Positions 44,193 to 52,733 of a DNA stretch of 64,000 nucleotides are shown one piece after another. The stretch is from Chitinophaga sp. (GTDB lineage: Bacteria > Bacteroidota > Bacteroidia > Chitinophagales > Chitinophagaceae). The notes under the pieces are model-generated. The model saw nothing but the letters and a program-made list of their open reading frames with translations, was not told where the DNA came from and ran no database searches. The stretch's first letter is position 1. Each line of letters opens with the position of its first letter. The stretch lies in assembly GCF_017745275.1 (NCBI RefSeq), contig NZ_JAGHZS010000006.1, positions 62,001 through 126,000 of the forward strand, in the 5' to 3' direction. A program made the translations under genes and the position numbers.

Positions 44193-45068
44193 TTACTCGT
44201 AATGATATTCCATTACAAATTCGGTGTCTGTACCTGGCTGTGTAAAGCCTTTACTGTGCAGGTGTACCCAGGCGCCCAGTGGGAATCCGTTGGCATTGTA
44301 GTAATAAGTATACTGATACAGCGACGAGCGCTCGTATGGTTGGTAATGTGGCTGATAAACGGGTGTTTCCTTCTCTGTAATCCTTACCAGCGATGGATTT
44401 TTGTTGCTCAGGTGTAAAAAAGCATTGGAAAGATTACCTACCGGTGTCAGGTGGGTAGCCGGCGCTACGGCGCAACTGATCAGCAACTGGTTCACGATTG
44501 GCCGCATAGGATTAATAGAGTCATCCCATTCGTATTGAGCTGTCCGCAGGGTCACCAGGGTGTCTTCTTTTTTCCCGGAACAGTTATCTACACAGATATC
44601 TTTCCGCCTGGATTCGTACTTGCTGTAGTCCCAGCTAATGGCCTGCATGGAATCTGAATACTTCATGACTTCCGGCAATCCTTTGTTCCAGCGGATACTG
44701 GCGGTACGCAAGGGCTTTTCCGTTGCATCAAAGTATTTTATTTCAGTAACGTTGCCTTCTTCATCCCAGGCGGTTACCTGTGCCCGTTGCTGTACCTGGT
44801 TGGTGTCGCGGTTAGAAAGCACCATAGCGGTAATGCGGTGGGCTTTGTCGTAGAAGAAGGTGCTGACATTGGTATCATTCGACTGTTCATGATGTACCAG
44901 CTCCTGCAGATTACCTGCTTCATCGTAATGGAAGGTGTATTGCGGGGTATCATCTCCGCGGATACCAATAGTGGTCAGCCTTGGAGCGGCAGCCTTGTAT
45001 TTATTGGTACTACAGGCGGAAATAGTGATAACGGCAATTAAACAATAGATTACATTTTTCATACTCAT
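44193..45068 (-). CDS. Lipoprotein with YD/RHS-like repeats, function unknown
   Basis: A 291-residue product with a lipobox (ITISAC); the start may be Met3. The mature part has short beta-hairpin units of the form FHYDEAGNLQELVHHE, FFYDKAHRITAMV and VTAWDEEGNVTEIKYFDA, like the YD repeats of RHS or teneurin-type proteins. There are few copies and no toxin tip. It probably faces the periplasm or cell surface. It shares direction with the rhomboid gene (34-base gap). Confidence 0.75.
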   Translation of the reverse strand: MSMKNVIYCLIAVITISACSTNKYKAAAPRLTTIGIRGDDTPQYTFHYDEAGNLQELVHHEQSNDTNVSTFFYDKAHRITAMVLSNRDTNQVQQRAQVTAWDEEGNVTEIKYFDATEKPLRTASIRWNKGLPEVMKYSDSMQAISWDYSKYESRRKDICVDNCSGKKEDTLVTLRTAQYEWDDSINPMRPIVNQLLISCAVAPATHLTPVGNLSNAFLHLSNKNPSLVRITEKETPVYQPHYQPYERSSLYQYTYYYNANGFPLGAWVHLHSKGFTQPGTDTEFVMEYHYE

Positions 45069-45091
45069 GGCGGAATAAGGGTATGAAAATA

Positions 45092-45586
45092 CTAATAAGA
45101 TTTGAGTTTTTCAGCGGTAGCTTTACTCAGGTTTCGAAAGCTGGAAATGATGTAATCTTTCAATGTATTATTGGAGTGTAGGATAATGGAGCAATGAATA
45201 TCCATGTCCTGCGTGTGGATGGATTCGTTGTATTTCTCAAGATAATTACACTTTTGAGATCTGTACCAGTATTCAAATATACGCATTCTTGCCGCGCCTC
45301 TTTGGTCTGCACTGTCACATACAAAGAATAATACACGATCTTGGTTACCAATTATTAAGCTGGTAAATACATCTGTAATCGTAATTCTAATGCGTATATC
45401 ATGGGGTTTGTAGTTTGATGTTTTTATCCTATCGAATCCGAAGGTCAGAACATCATCGGAAAATTCGGGGTAATCTTGAAAATAGCTTTTGCCATCTCCA
45501 AAATAAACATGATAAACAACTTGTTGGTCAGTTGTAAATTCATATATCCCGGCTTGTAGTTCGGAGAGATTATAAGGGCTGAACAA
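45092..45586 (-). CDS. DUF6169-like protein
   Basis: A 164-residue soluble protein with no signal peptide. The segment RVLFFVCDSADQRGAARMRIFEYWY near 85-108 and the overall beta-rich N-terminus match my memory of the DUF6169 family of Bacteroidota. Its start overlaps the end of a small upstream frame by 17 bases, so the two form one unit. The function of the family is unknown. The arrangement (small gene, overlapping second gene, isolated between housekeeping genes) resembles toxin-antitoxin or small defence pairs, but no catalytic residues are recognised. Confidence 0.68.
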   Translation of the reverse strand: MFSPYNLSELQAGIYEFTTDQQVVYHVYFGDGKSYFQDYPEFSDDVLTFGFDRIKTSNYKPHDIRIRITITDVFTSLIIGNQDRVLFFVCDSADQRGAARMRIFEYWYRSQKCNYLEKYNESIHTQDMDIHCSIILHSNNTLKDYIISSFRNLSKATAEKLKSY

Positions 45587-45728
45587 ACTTAATACCTTTA
45601 GATTTTAATTCTGATAAATCACGGCCATTCGTAATGTAATCATGAATTAATTTCTTATCCTCTATCATCTTCTTTAAGATAGCAATGATTTTAGGATCAG
45701 GTGTTGATATGTGTTTTTCTGGTTTCAT
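45570..45728 (-). CDS. Small protein encoded ahead of the DUF6169-like gene (52 aa)
   Basis: The chosen start is the ATG at 45728, giving MKPEKHISTPDPK. A longer in-frame extension to 45863 would run through the rplI terminator and looks unrelated. The 52-residue product is charged and helical (IIAILKKMIEDKKLIHDY) and ends ELKSKGIKFVQPL. It overlaps the DUF6169-like gene by 17 bases, so translation is likely coupled. It could be an antitoxin-like partner; this is a guess from layout. Confidence 0.6.
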   Translation of the reverse strand: MKPEKHISTPDPKIIAILKKMIEDKKLIHDYITNGRDLSELKSKGIKFVQPL

Positions 45729-45812
45729 TGTGGTTACATTACAAATATAACCAAATATATCGAGAACCTTTTCGTTGTCTGTTAACCCAACACAAACAAT
45801 CTCATTCTGCCA

Positions 45813-45844
45813 CAAAAAAAATCCCGGACTGCATACAGTCCGGG
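45813..45844 (-). terminator. Terminator of the rpsF-rpsR-rplI operon
   Basis: On the minus strand CCCGGACTG (45844-45836) pairs with CAGTCCGGG (45831-45823) around a 4-base loop, followed by a run of eight T. It lies 29 bases after the rplI stop. Confidence 0.88.
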
Positions 45845-45872
45845 AAGTTTCTTTTTCCAACAAGTTGGAATA

Positions 45873-46319
45873 TTACTCAGCTACTACTTCGAATTCCAGT
45901 TCGGTTTCGTTGCCTTTACCAAAATCGAGGCGAGCTTTGTATGTACCAAGTTCTTTCACATCATCCAGGATGTGGATGCGGCGACGGTCGATTTCATAAC
46001 CTTTCTGTTCTTTAATTGCACGGGCAATCTGAACACCAGTTACGCTACCGAAGATCTTACCGGATGTACCGGTTTTAGCGCCAATTTTAATAGGAGAAGC
46101 TTTCAACACTTCTACTACTTTCGCAATTTCAGCCAGCAGTTTCTCTTCTTTTACTTTCTGCACTTTCAGGCGCTCCTGAAGTTGCTTCATGTTAGAAGGA
46201 CTAGCTTCTACTGCAAATTTCTGAGGAATCAGAAAGTTCCTGGCGTAACCATTTTTTACGTTAACCAGTTCATTCTTCTGACCCAGGTTATCTACGTCTT
46301 GTATTAAGATAATTTGCAT
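45873..46319 (-). CDS. rplI: 50S ribosomal protein L9
   Basis: A 148-residue protein that binds domain V of 23S rRNA. The N-terminal signature is present (MQIILIQDVDNLGQKNELVN, then VKNGYARNFLIPQKFA), followed by the long connecting helix and the C-terminal domain. It is the last gene of the rpsF-rpsR-rplI operon and lies six bases after rpsR. Confidence 0.96.
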   Translation of the reverse strand: MQIILIQDVDNLGQKNELVNVKNGYARNFLIPQKFAVEASPSNMKQLQERLKVQKVKEEKLLAEIAKVVEVLKASPIKIGAKTGTSGKIFGSVTGVQIARAIKEQKGYEIDRRRIHILDDVKELGTYKARLDFGKGNETELEFEVVAE

Positions 46320-46325
46320 AACTTC

Positions 46326-46598
46326 TTACTTTAAAAGGTCAGTAACATAAGGCAATAAAGCCATTTGACGAGCTTTCTTAATAGCCTGGGCTACTTTACG
46401 CTGAAATTTCAGGGAGTTACCCGTAATACGACGTGGCAACATCTTGCCCTGGTCGTTCAAAAATTTCTTCAAAAACTCCGCGTCTTTGTAATCTACGTAC
46501 CTGATGCCCATTTTCTTAAAACGGCAGTATTTCTTCTGACGTTTTTCAGTTTTTACGGCTGTTAAGTACTTAATTTCTTGTTTAGGTTTAACTGCCAT
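46326..46598 (-). CDS. rpsR: 30S ribosomal protein S18
   Basis: A 90-residue protein from the ATG at 46598 (MAVKPKQEIKYL). An 11-codon upstream extension would overlap rpsF and is rejected. The signatures CRFKKMGIRYVDYKD and LPRRITGNSLKFQRKV are typical of S18, which pairs with S6 in the 30S platform. The start lies four bases after the rpsF stop. Confidence 0.95.
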   Translation of the reverse strand: MAVKPKQEIKYLTAVKTEKRQKKYCRFKKMGIRYVDYKDAEFLKKFLNDQGKMLPRRITGNSLKFQRKVAQAIKKARQMALLPYVTDLLK

Positions 46599-46602
46599 AA
46601 TT

Positions 46603-46953
46603 TTAAGCTTCAGTGGTTTTAGATTCAGCATTTACACCATGTCTTTTGCGACCGTTGTAAGCAACAGCGTGCTTATCCAGTGCAGTAATCATGTGGCGTA
46701 ATACATTTTCATCGCGATTCAGCTGGATTTTCAGCTTCTCATTGAGGTCGGATGGCGCAGTGTATTCCAGAACAACATACATACCTGTAGTTTTCTTCCG
46801 GATTGGATACGCCAGTGATCTTAATCCCCAGGGATTTTCGTGCGTGATTTCTCCGCCGTTGTCTTTGATAACATCAGCGAATTTCTTTTGGGCGGCTTTG
46901 TAGTCGTCCTCAGAAAGCACAGGGGTAAAGATCACCATCAATTCGTAGTTCAT
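46603..46953 (-). CDS. rpsF: 30S ribosomal protein S6
   Basis: A 116-residue protein that binds 16S rRNA together with S18. The start MNYELMVIFTP, the ENPWGLRSLAYPIRKKT segment near 40 and the RNA-binding end LRHMITALDKHAVAYNGR are typical. It is the first gene of the operon, with a promoter near 46995-47027. Confidence 0.95.
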   Translation of the reverse strand: MNYELMVIFTPVLSEDDYKAAQKKFADVIKDNGGEITHENPWGLRSLAYPIRKKTTGMYVVLEYTAPSDLNEKLKIQLNRDENVLRHMITALDKHAVAYNGRKRHGVNAESKTTEA

Positions 46954-46994
46954 AATTCCCTGTTTTAAATGGTTTAATTAAAAAATTAGGACCG

Positions 46995-47027
46995 CAAAGA
47001 TACTGAACTATTCCTTATTTCCACAAG
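46995..47027 (-). promoter_or_regulatory. Promoter of the rpsF operon
   Basis: On the minus strand TATCTTTG (47002-46995) matches the TAnnTTTG -7 box exactly. CTTG lies 21 bases upstream (47027-47024), matching TTTG at three of four positions. The rpsF ATG at 46953 is 41 bases downstream. Confidence 0.6.
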
Positions 47028-47098
47028 ATTACACCGTTATTCGCCAAATATTTGATGGTGAATGTGTATTTTATTAATAACCAACGATTTGTCATATA

Positions 47099-47128
47099 TA
47101 AAAAGCCGCCCCGGGGTTCCAGGGCGGC
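47099..47128 (-). terminator. Terminator of the secreted nuclease-type gene
   Basis: On the minus strand GCCGCCC and GGGCGGC (47128-47122 and 47111-47105) pair around a loop of about ten bases, followed by a T-run. It lies about 30 bases after the stop at 47158. Confidence 0.78.
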
Positions 47129-47157
47129 GTCTCGTTTGCATGGTTTTATCAAAAAGA

Positions 47158-50100
47158 TCAGTGGTTAACGAGAATCTTGCTAACCTGGACCTGGTCACCC
47201 GATTGTGACCGTACCCTCAGGAAGTAAACACCCGTCGGCAGTTGCTCTATATCTATTGTCTTATAATTTTTTCCCTTTATAAATTCTGCCCTCCGCTGAT
47301 AACGGACATGCCCCTGCACATCTATTAACTCCACAATGGCAGGCCCACCCTGTGGCCAGTCTACCCAATATTGCAACTGGCGGCCAAAGATACACCATAT
47401 TAGTTTCCATAACAGATCTCTATCCAGCATAAAGACCGTTTTTACCGGGCTGTACCTTATGCTGCTGTCCAGCCCCACGATCTTTAACCGGTACGCTGAG
47501 AATCCCATCCATGGTTTTTCATCATACGTCATATACGCCGATGCTTCCCGGGTACTACCTTGTGCACTAATCGTATCCACTGTCTCATATGTCTGGTAAT
47601 TACGGGAACGCTCTACCACAAAGTGTTTGCTGTTGATCTCATAAGGTGTACGCCAGGTTAATAATACCTTTCCTCCCTCCGGTTTAGCGCTGAAATCCAA
47701 TACCGGTAAAGGATTAGCCAATACCGGCACGCTATAACGACTCATCACCGGATAGTGATCCGTAGTAGTGGTACCATAACTGCTGACCAGCTTCTCTACC
47801 TGGGTTTGAATGGCCGCAGATGCCGGGATATAAGCTACACCTGTTTCATTGGACGCAATCACGTTGTCAATCACCGAAGGATAACTCACGGTAGAACGTT
47901 TCCCCGCTAAGCTCAATGGCAGCGTTAATGGCTTATAGTCAGTACTGTCGGTGATAAAATCAATATAAGAAGTAGTGGTATCCGGGAGTAGTTCCGTAGT
48001 AATGGTTTTGGATAAATCGTCATTAAAATCGCCCAGCATAATTATGTTACTATACGGGTACTGCGCATCCAGGGTATCTTTCAATTCTTTCACGCCATCT
48101 TTACGACGATGCCAGGACGTAATTTTCTCTGTACTGGTGCCGGTATTGGCTTTGGCATGTATCAACACAAATTGTATGCGTGCGGAATCATTGTCCAACT
48201 TAGCCGTAGCTTCCATCAGGTAAGGGAAACGGCCGGATGACCAATTGTAATATGCGGTACTGCTGCCACCCCGGCGCAATACACCATAAGTGCGGATTTT
48301 CCGGATCACTGATGTTTTATAAACAAATGCCAGCTTCTGCGCACTCACATAATCAGCATCGGTAGTACTGTCTGCATAAGAGCCAAAGTCCGATAATACA
48401 TAGTCGTATCCCGGTAACTGTTGTACTACCGCGCGGAAGCGGGCGGTATCCACCACTTCTGCCAATGCAAAGATGTCGGCATCCAGTTTTTTAAGTACGG
48501 TAGTAACATTGGCCTGTTGTAAGCTGTCATTGGCAGGGTTTTGCACGGGGCTACCAAACCATTCTATATTCCAGTTGACTACTTTCAGTGAACGCAATGA
48601 AGTACCGGATAAAGTGATATGCTGATCTGAAAAATTAGTGGCGCTAAATTGGAGTGTACCGCTGTAGGACTGTCCGGTAGCGGTAGGCGCAAATTGCACA
48701 TACACTTCCTGTGGTCCGGCATTGATATCGGCCAGCGCAAAAGTTACCTGGCTGCTGAAATTGCTGTTATCGCGCGATACCCTGAAACCAGCCGGAGCAC
48801 TGATACGCAGGTCACTGGTGAAGTCGTTGGCCCAGAAGCCAATGCTTTGTGATGTAGAAGTTTGCCCGGATTTTACATAATCAAAATCCAGGGCTGCCGG
48901 GTTGCTGTTCAGTGTGGGCGCCGGTGCCGCAGTGGTATCTTTGATACTGAAATTATCTATCGTCCAGCGGGCCGCCTGTATAGCCGGTCCGGAAGTATAT
49001 ACAAATGCCACATATACATTGCTTTGCTTAAAGGCGGTAAGATTAATACCGGAAGATAACTGCCACACATCACTACCTGTCTCAGGAAAGCGACCATTGA
49101 TAGTAGTCCAGGTAGCTTGCCGCGGATCTCCGCTACCGGTGTAGTTGGTGGATACGCGAAGACTTAGCGGTGCGCCGGCAAAGGCAGTGCGACTGCTAAA
49201 CTGCAGCAGGGGAAAATGTAAACCTGTCAGGTCAAATACCGGAGAAATCAGCCAATCTTCGTTTTCAACAGGTCCTCCGCTATAGCCGTTAATTTGTATA
49301 CCGTTGCTGTTGTTTTGTCCGAAAGTGCTGCAAGCCCAAACCTGTGCCCCGCTTACGCTATATTGGGTAAATCCGCCACTTAGCATGCTGCTGCCACTCG
49401 GAGTGCAGTCGTTAAACGTGTAATTGAGCTCCTGGTTGCCGGTGCTAAAGCCCCATTGCGTGCTATCAGTGATACCGGCAAACCCGTTGCCGGAAAGGTC
49501 TTTCACCAGGCCACTGTCAGCCGTAATATAGTAATGACTGTTGGGGCGTAGTATTCTTTTAATCGTCAGCGTATTGTTGCCAATGATAACGGCAGCGTTG
49601 CTGATACCGATGCTGTCAACGGCGCCGGTGTTGCTGTTATGCAGCCAGATAAACCCTGTACCGGGTTGTATGTTTTCTGTAAAAGTAATTTTGGGAGATG
49701 TAACAGGTGATACATCTATTGCAGTATTAGATGGTTCCAGGAGGCTGATAACAGGGGGAGTGGTATCCCTGCCAGATCCGTTGATGATAATATTGTCAAC
49801 CGCAAACCCTGGTCTGGAGCCAGCTCCGCTGATTTGCCGGTTTACCCAGCGAAGTTGTATCAACGCCTGGTTGTTGCAGGCCGGCGGCAGTATCAACGAT
49901 TTATTAACACTGTTTTGCGGTTGTGTAACACCAGATCCGGTTTGTGTAATAGTGTCATTCTGATACGCTGTTTCATTCAAATTGACAAAACTACCGGTGT
50001 TGCCTATACGATATTGTAGAATGACTTCATTGATACGTGTATTGGTATTCCCATCATAAGGATTCCTGATCGTCATTGCATCATAAGTCAGTTGTATATT

Positions 50101-50448
50101 TTGCTGACCACTGGTGTTGATAGCCAGTGTTAATGCATTATCAACGCTGCCGCTGTTCAGGAAACCCAGTTTGCCGGTGTAATTATACACACCGTTCCCT
50201 GTGGAAGATGCGCTGCCATTGGCTATCAGCGGTTTGTCGCCTGCCGGAGCGGCCGTATTAAAATTGCCCGAAGGTGCGCCGGAAAGCAACCATCCCTGCC
50301 ATCCGTCCGGGTAAGTGGTGCTTGTAGCCGGTAGGGCATCAAAGTTCTGCTGATAAGGCAATGTTTGTGCTGCAGGATTTGTTTGCCCGGTGGCCAGGTG
50401 AGCGGTGAGTAAACAAATAAACAGTAACGGGAGTAGAGGTTTTTCCAT
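47158..50448 (-). CDS. Secreted multidomain endonuclease/exonuclease/phosphatase-family protein
   Basis: A 1096-residue exported protein with a signal peptide (ending HLATGQ). The visible parts, in order, are: an N-terminal beta-rich region; an SbsA/Big-type Ig-like domain (about 230-335); a MAM-like or choice-of-anchor beta sandwich (about 340-510, ending ARWTIDNFSIKD); a second Ig-like segment; and an EEP domain (about 620-910) with VVNWNIEWFG near 622, FALAEVVD, MLGDFNDDL near 809 and the His in TTDHYPVMS near 897. A fibronectin-like part follows, then a C-terminal type IX sorting-type domain (about 1015-1096, LPTGVYFLRVRSQSGDQVQVSKILV). It probably degrades extracellular nucleic acid or hydrolyses phosphoesters at the cell surface. 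Substrate type is inferred from the family. Confidence 0.87.
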   Translation of the reverse strand: MEKPLLPLLFICLLTAHLATGQTNPAAQTLPYQQNFDALPATSTTYPDGWQGWLLSGAPSGNFNTAAPAGDKPLIANGSASSTGNGVYNYTGKLGFLNSGSVDNALTLAINTSGQQNIQLTYDAMTIRNPYDGNTNTRINEVILQYRIGNTGSFVNLNETAYQNDTITQTGSGVTQPQNSVNKSLILPPACNNQALIQLRWVNRQISGAGSRPGFAVDNIIINGSGRDTTPPVISLLEPSNTAIDVSPVTSPKITFTENIQPGTGFIWLHNSNTGAVDSIGISNAAVIIGNNTLTIKRILRPNSHYYITADSGLVKDLSGNGFAGITDSTQWGFSTGNQELNYTFNDCTPSGSSMLSGGFTQYSVSGAQVWACSTFGQNNSNGIQINGYSGGPVENEDWLISPVFDLTGLHFPLLQFSSRTAFAGAPLSLRVSTNYTGSGDPRQATWTTINGRFPETGSDVWQLSSGINLTAFKQSNVYVAFVYTSGPAIQAARWTIDNFSIKDTTAAPAPTLNSNPAALDFDYVKSGQTSTSQSIGFWANDFTSDLRISAPAGFRVSRDNSNFSSQVTFALADINAGPQEVYVQFAPTATGQSYSGTLQFSATNFSDQHITLSGTSLRSLKVVNWNIEWFGSPVQNPANDSLQQANVTTVLKKLDADIFALAEVVDTARFRAVVQQLPGYDYVLSDFGSYADSTTDADYVSAQKLAFVYKTSVIRKIRTYGVLRRGGSSTAYYNWSSGRFPYLMEATAKLDNDSARIQFVLIHAKANTGTSTEKITSWHRRKDGVKELKDTLDAQYPYSNIIMLGDFNDDLSKTITTELLPDTTTSYIDFITDSTDYKPLTLPLSLAGKRSTVSYPSVIDNVIASNETGVAYIPASAAIQTQVEKLVSSYGTTTTDHYPVMSRYSVPVLANPLPVLDFSAKPEGGKVLLTWRTPYEINSKHFVVERSRNYQTYETVDTISAQGSTREASAYMTYDEKPWMGFSAYRLKIVGLDSSIRYSPVKTVFMLDRDLLWKLIWCIFGRQLQYWVDWPQGGPAIVELIDVQGHVRYQRRAEFIKGKNYKTIDIEQLPTGVYFLRVRSQSGDQVQVSKILVNH

Positions 50449-50667
50449 AGTGTGTTTTTAAAATGGGGTAATCAGATTTCGGTGGTTTAAATCTACGGAA
50501 AACATCTCTTTTCATGATATGATTTTTTTGTTAATAGTGAAGAAATATCACTATATCATATGTTTATAGGAGTGTTCGGAAAAGATGGTGCGGGTTCCTG
50601 CCATCATTGTTACAGGTAAACTATGTAGCGCACCTGTCTCCTGAAAATATATTTTATATAATTATAA

Positions 50668-50698
50668 TTTGTTTGTTGTCATCTTGTCAGTATCCTTC
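50668..50698 (+). promoter_or_regulatory. Weak promoter candidate for htpG in the divergent gap
   Basis: TTTG (50668-50671), 19 bases, then TATCCTTC (50691-50698), which matches only part of TAnnTTTG. The 296-base divergent region 50449-50744 is otherwise A/T-rich, with no repeat or small gene that I can support. The imperfect -7 could mean a heat-shock sigma factor or activator is used. Confidence 0.3.
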
Positions 50699-50744
50699 TG
50701 CTGGCACACCCTTTGAAAAGTTCACTCAAAAAATCAGATAACCG

Positions 50745-52574
50745 ATGCAAAAAGGTGCAATACGTGTTCAAACAGAGAACATTTTCCCAATTATCAAGAA
50801 GTTCCTGTATTCCGATCATGAAATTTTTATCCGCGAGCTGGTAAGTAACGCGGTAGATGCTACCCAGAAGTTAAAGACCCTGGCCAGTGTTGGTGAGTTC
50901 AAAGGTGATCTGGGAGATATCTCCATTGATGTAAGAGTAGATAAAGAGAAAAAAACAATTACCATCGCAGATCATGGTATTGGTATGACTGCGGAAGAGG
51001 TGGACAAATATATTAACCAGGTGGCTTTTTCCGGAGCAGAAGAGTTCCTGAAAAAGTACAAAGGACAGGAGAGTGGCACCAATATCATCGGACATTTTGG
51101 TCTTGGTTTTTACTCTTCTTTCATGGTGAGCAGCAAGGTAGAAATCTTCTCCAAATCCTGGAAAGAAGACGCCACCGCCGTTCGCTGGGAATGTGATGGC
51201 AGCCCTGAATATGAATTGGAAGAAACCAGCAAAGCCGACAGAGGTACCGAAATTGTGATGTACATCAATGAGGAAAGCGAAGAATTCCTGGAAGATGGAC
51301 GCATCCGTTCTATACTCGATAAATTCTGTAAATTCCTGCCTGTTCCGGTTACTTTTGAAGGAACACAGATCAACAACACCAATCCTGCGTGGACTAAAAA
51401 ACCAAGCGAACTCACAACAGAAGATTATCAGAATTTTTATAAGGAATTGTATCCATTTGCGGAACCACCTTTATTCTGGATTCACCTGAATGTAGATTAT
51501 CCTTTTAATTTAACCGGTATTCTCTACTTCCCGAAAATTAACAAGACCTATGAAATGCAGAAAGATAAAATCAATCTGTATTCCAACCAGGTGTATGTAA
51601 CGGATGAAGTAAAAGATATTGTGCCTGAATTCCTCATGCTGCTGCATGGTGTAATTGATAGCCCGGATATCCCGCTGAACGTAAGTCGTAGCTATCTGCA
51701 GGGCGATCCTAACGTGAAGAAAATTAACGCGCATATCACCAAAAAAGTAGCCGATAAACTGGATGAAATTTTCCGTAATGATCGCACCTCTTTTGAAGAT
51801 AAATGGGAGTCAATTGGCTTGTTCGTGAAATACGGTATGATGACCGATGATAAGTTCATGGAAAAAGCGAACAAATTCCTGATTATGGAAGATGTGGCCG
51901 GTGGTAAATTCTATACCCAGGAAGAATACCGCACTGCTGCTGCCGCGCTGCAAACCAATAAAGAGCAGAAACTGGTGATATTGTATGCTACAAACCCGGT
52001 GCAACAGGACAGTTACATACAGGCAGCAAAAAATAAAGGTTTCATCGTAGTGAAGATGGAAACGCTGGTAGATGCAGCTTTCATCAACAATATGGAAATG
52101 AAATGGGACAACGTTTCATTTACCCGTGTAGACGCGGATATTGCAGATAACCTGATTGATAAAGATGAAAATGCTACTACTGTATTATCGCAGGAGCAGG
52201 AAGGTACACTGAAAGAATTATTTGGTGCGCAGGTAACACAGCCTAACATCAAGGTAGAAATGAAAGGTTTGAGTGCAGAAGCACAGCCGGTAATTGTTAC
52301 CCGTCCGGAGCTGATGCGCCGTATGAAAGATATGGCTGCAATGGGCGGTGGAGGAATGAACTGGTATGCCAATATGCCTGATGAAATCAACATGACGGTA
52401 AATGCGAACCACCCGGTATACACGCAAATTCTGAAAGAAGGTAATAGTGAGTTACAGCAGAAGCAAATCAAGAACCTGGCTGACCTGGCGTTATTATCCC
52501 AGAATCTGTTGACCGGCGCAGATCTGACTGCTTTTGTAAACAGGAGCGTGGAATTAATGCATGAAAAAAAATAG
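50745..52574 (+). CDS. htpG: Molecular chaperone HtpG (Hsp90)
   Basis: ATP-dependent cytosolic chaperone, 609 residues. The N-terminal GHKL ATPase motifs are present: ELVSNAVDATQK near 28, DHGIGMTAEE near 78 and GHFGLGFYSSFMV near 117. The middle domain contains the NVSRSYLQGD segment near 310. The C-terminal dimerisation domain is complete. It is a single gene, with a hairpin after it at 52684. Confidence 0.96.
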   Translation: MQKGAIRVQTENIFPIIKKFLYSDHEIFIRELVSNAVDATQKLKTLASVGEFKGDLGDISIDVRVDKEKKTITIADHGIGMTAEEVDKYINQVAFSGAEEFLKKYKGQESGTNIIGHFGLGFYSSFMVSSKVEIFSKSWKEDATAVRWECDGSPEYELEETSKADRGTEIVMYINEESEEFLEDGRIRSILDKFCKFLPVPVTFEGTQINNTNPAWTKKPSELTTEDYQNFYKELYPFAEPPLFWIHLNVDYPFNLTGILYFPKINKTYEMQKDKINLYSNQVYVTDEVKDIVPEFLMLLHGVIDSPDIPLNVSRSYLQGDPNVKKINAHITKKVADKLDEIFRNDRTSFEDKWESIGLFVKYGMMTDDKFMEKANKFLIMEDVAGGKFYTQEEYRTAAAALQTNKEQKLVILYATNPVQQDSYIQAAKNKGFIVVKMETLVDAAFINNMEMKWDNVSFTRVDADIADNLIDKDENATTVLSQEQEGTLKELFGAQVTQPNIKVEMKGLSAEAQPVIVTRPELMRRMKDMAAMGGGGMNWYANMPDEINMTVNANHPVYTQILKEGNSELQQKQIKNLADLALLSQNLLTGADLTAFVNRSVELMHEKK

Positions 52575-52683
52575 TGTAACTACACAATAAAAAATATTTC
52601 TTTTCCTGTTTTTTTAGTTGTTATTTGCAGCAACCCCCGAAGCTGCTGATAAAATAAAGCAGGAGAAAAATATTGTAAAACCT

Positions 52684-52717
52684 AGTCCCTTCACGCTACA
52701 AGCGTGGAGGGACTTTT
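52684..52717 (+). terminator. Terminator between htpG and the esterase gene
   Basis: AGTCCCTTCACGCT (about 52684-52697) pairs with AGCGTGGAGGGACT (about 52701-52714), with one G-T pair and a short loop, followed by four T. A GTG-initiated extension of the next gene would begin inside this stem, an argument for the ATG at 52734. Confidence 0.7.
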
Positions 52718-52733
52718 AGTTTATAGTAGTTAT

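Noticed and set aside
45729..45863. Longer N-terminus of the small gene ahead of the DUF6169-like gene
   Set aside because: The extension would run through the ribosomal-operon terminator hairpin and adds an unrelated Cys-rich leader. The ATG at 45728 gives a coherent short protein.
52704..52733. GTG-initiated N-terminal extension of the esterase
   Set aside because: The extension begins inside the terminator hairpin and would place ten unrelated residues before a good lipoprotein signal starting at the ATG at 52734.
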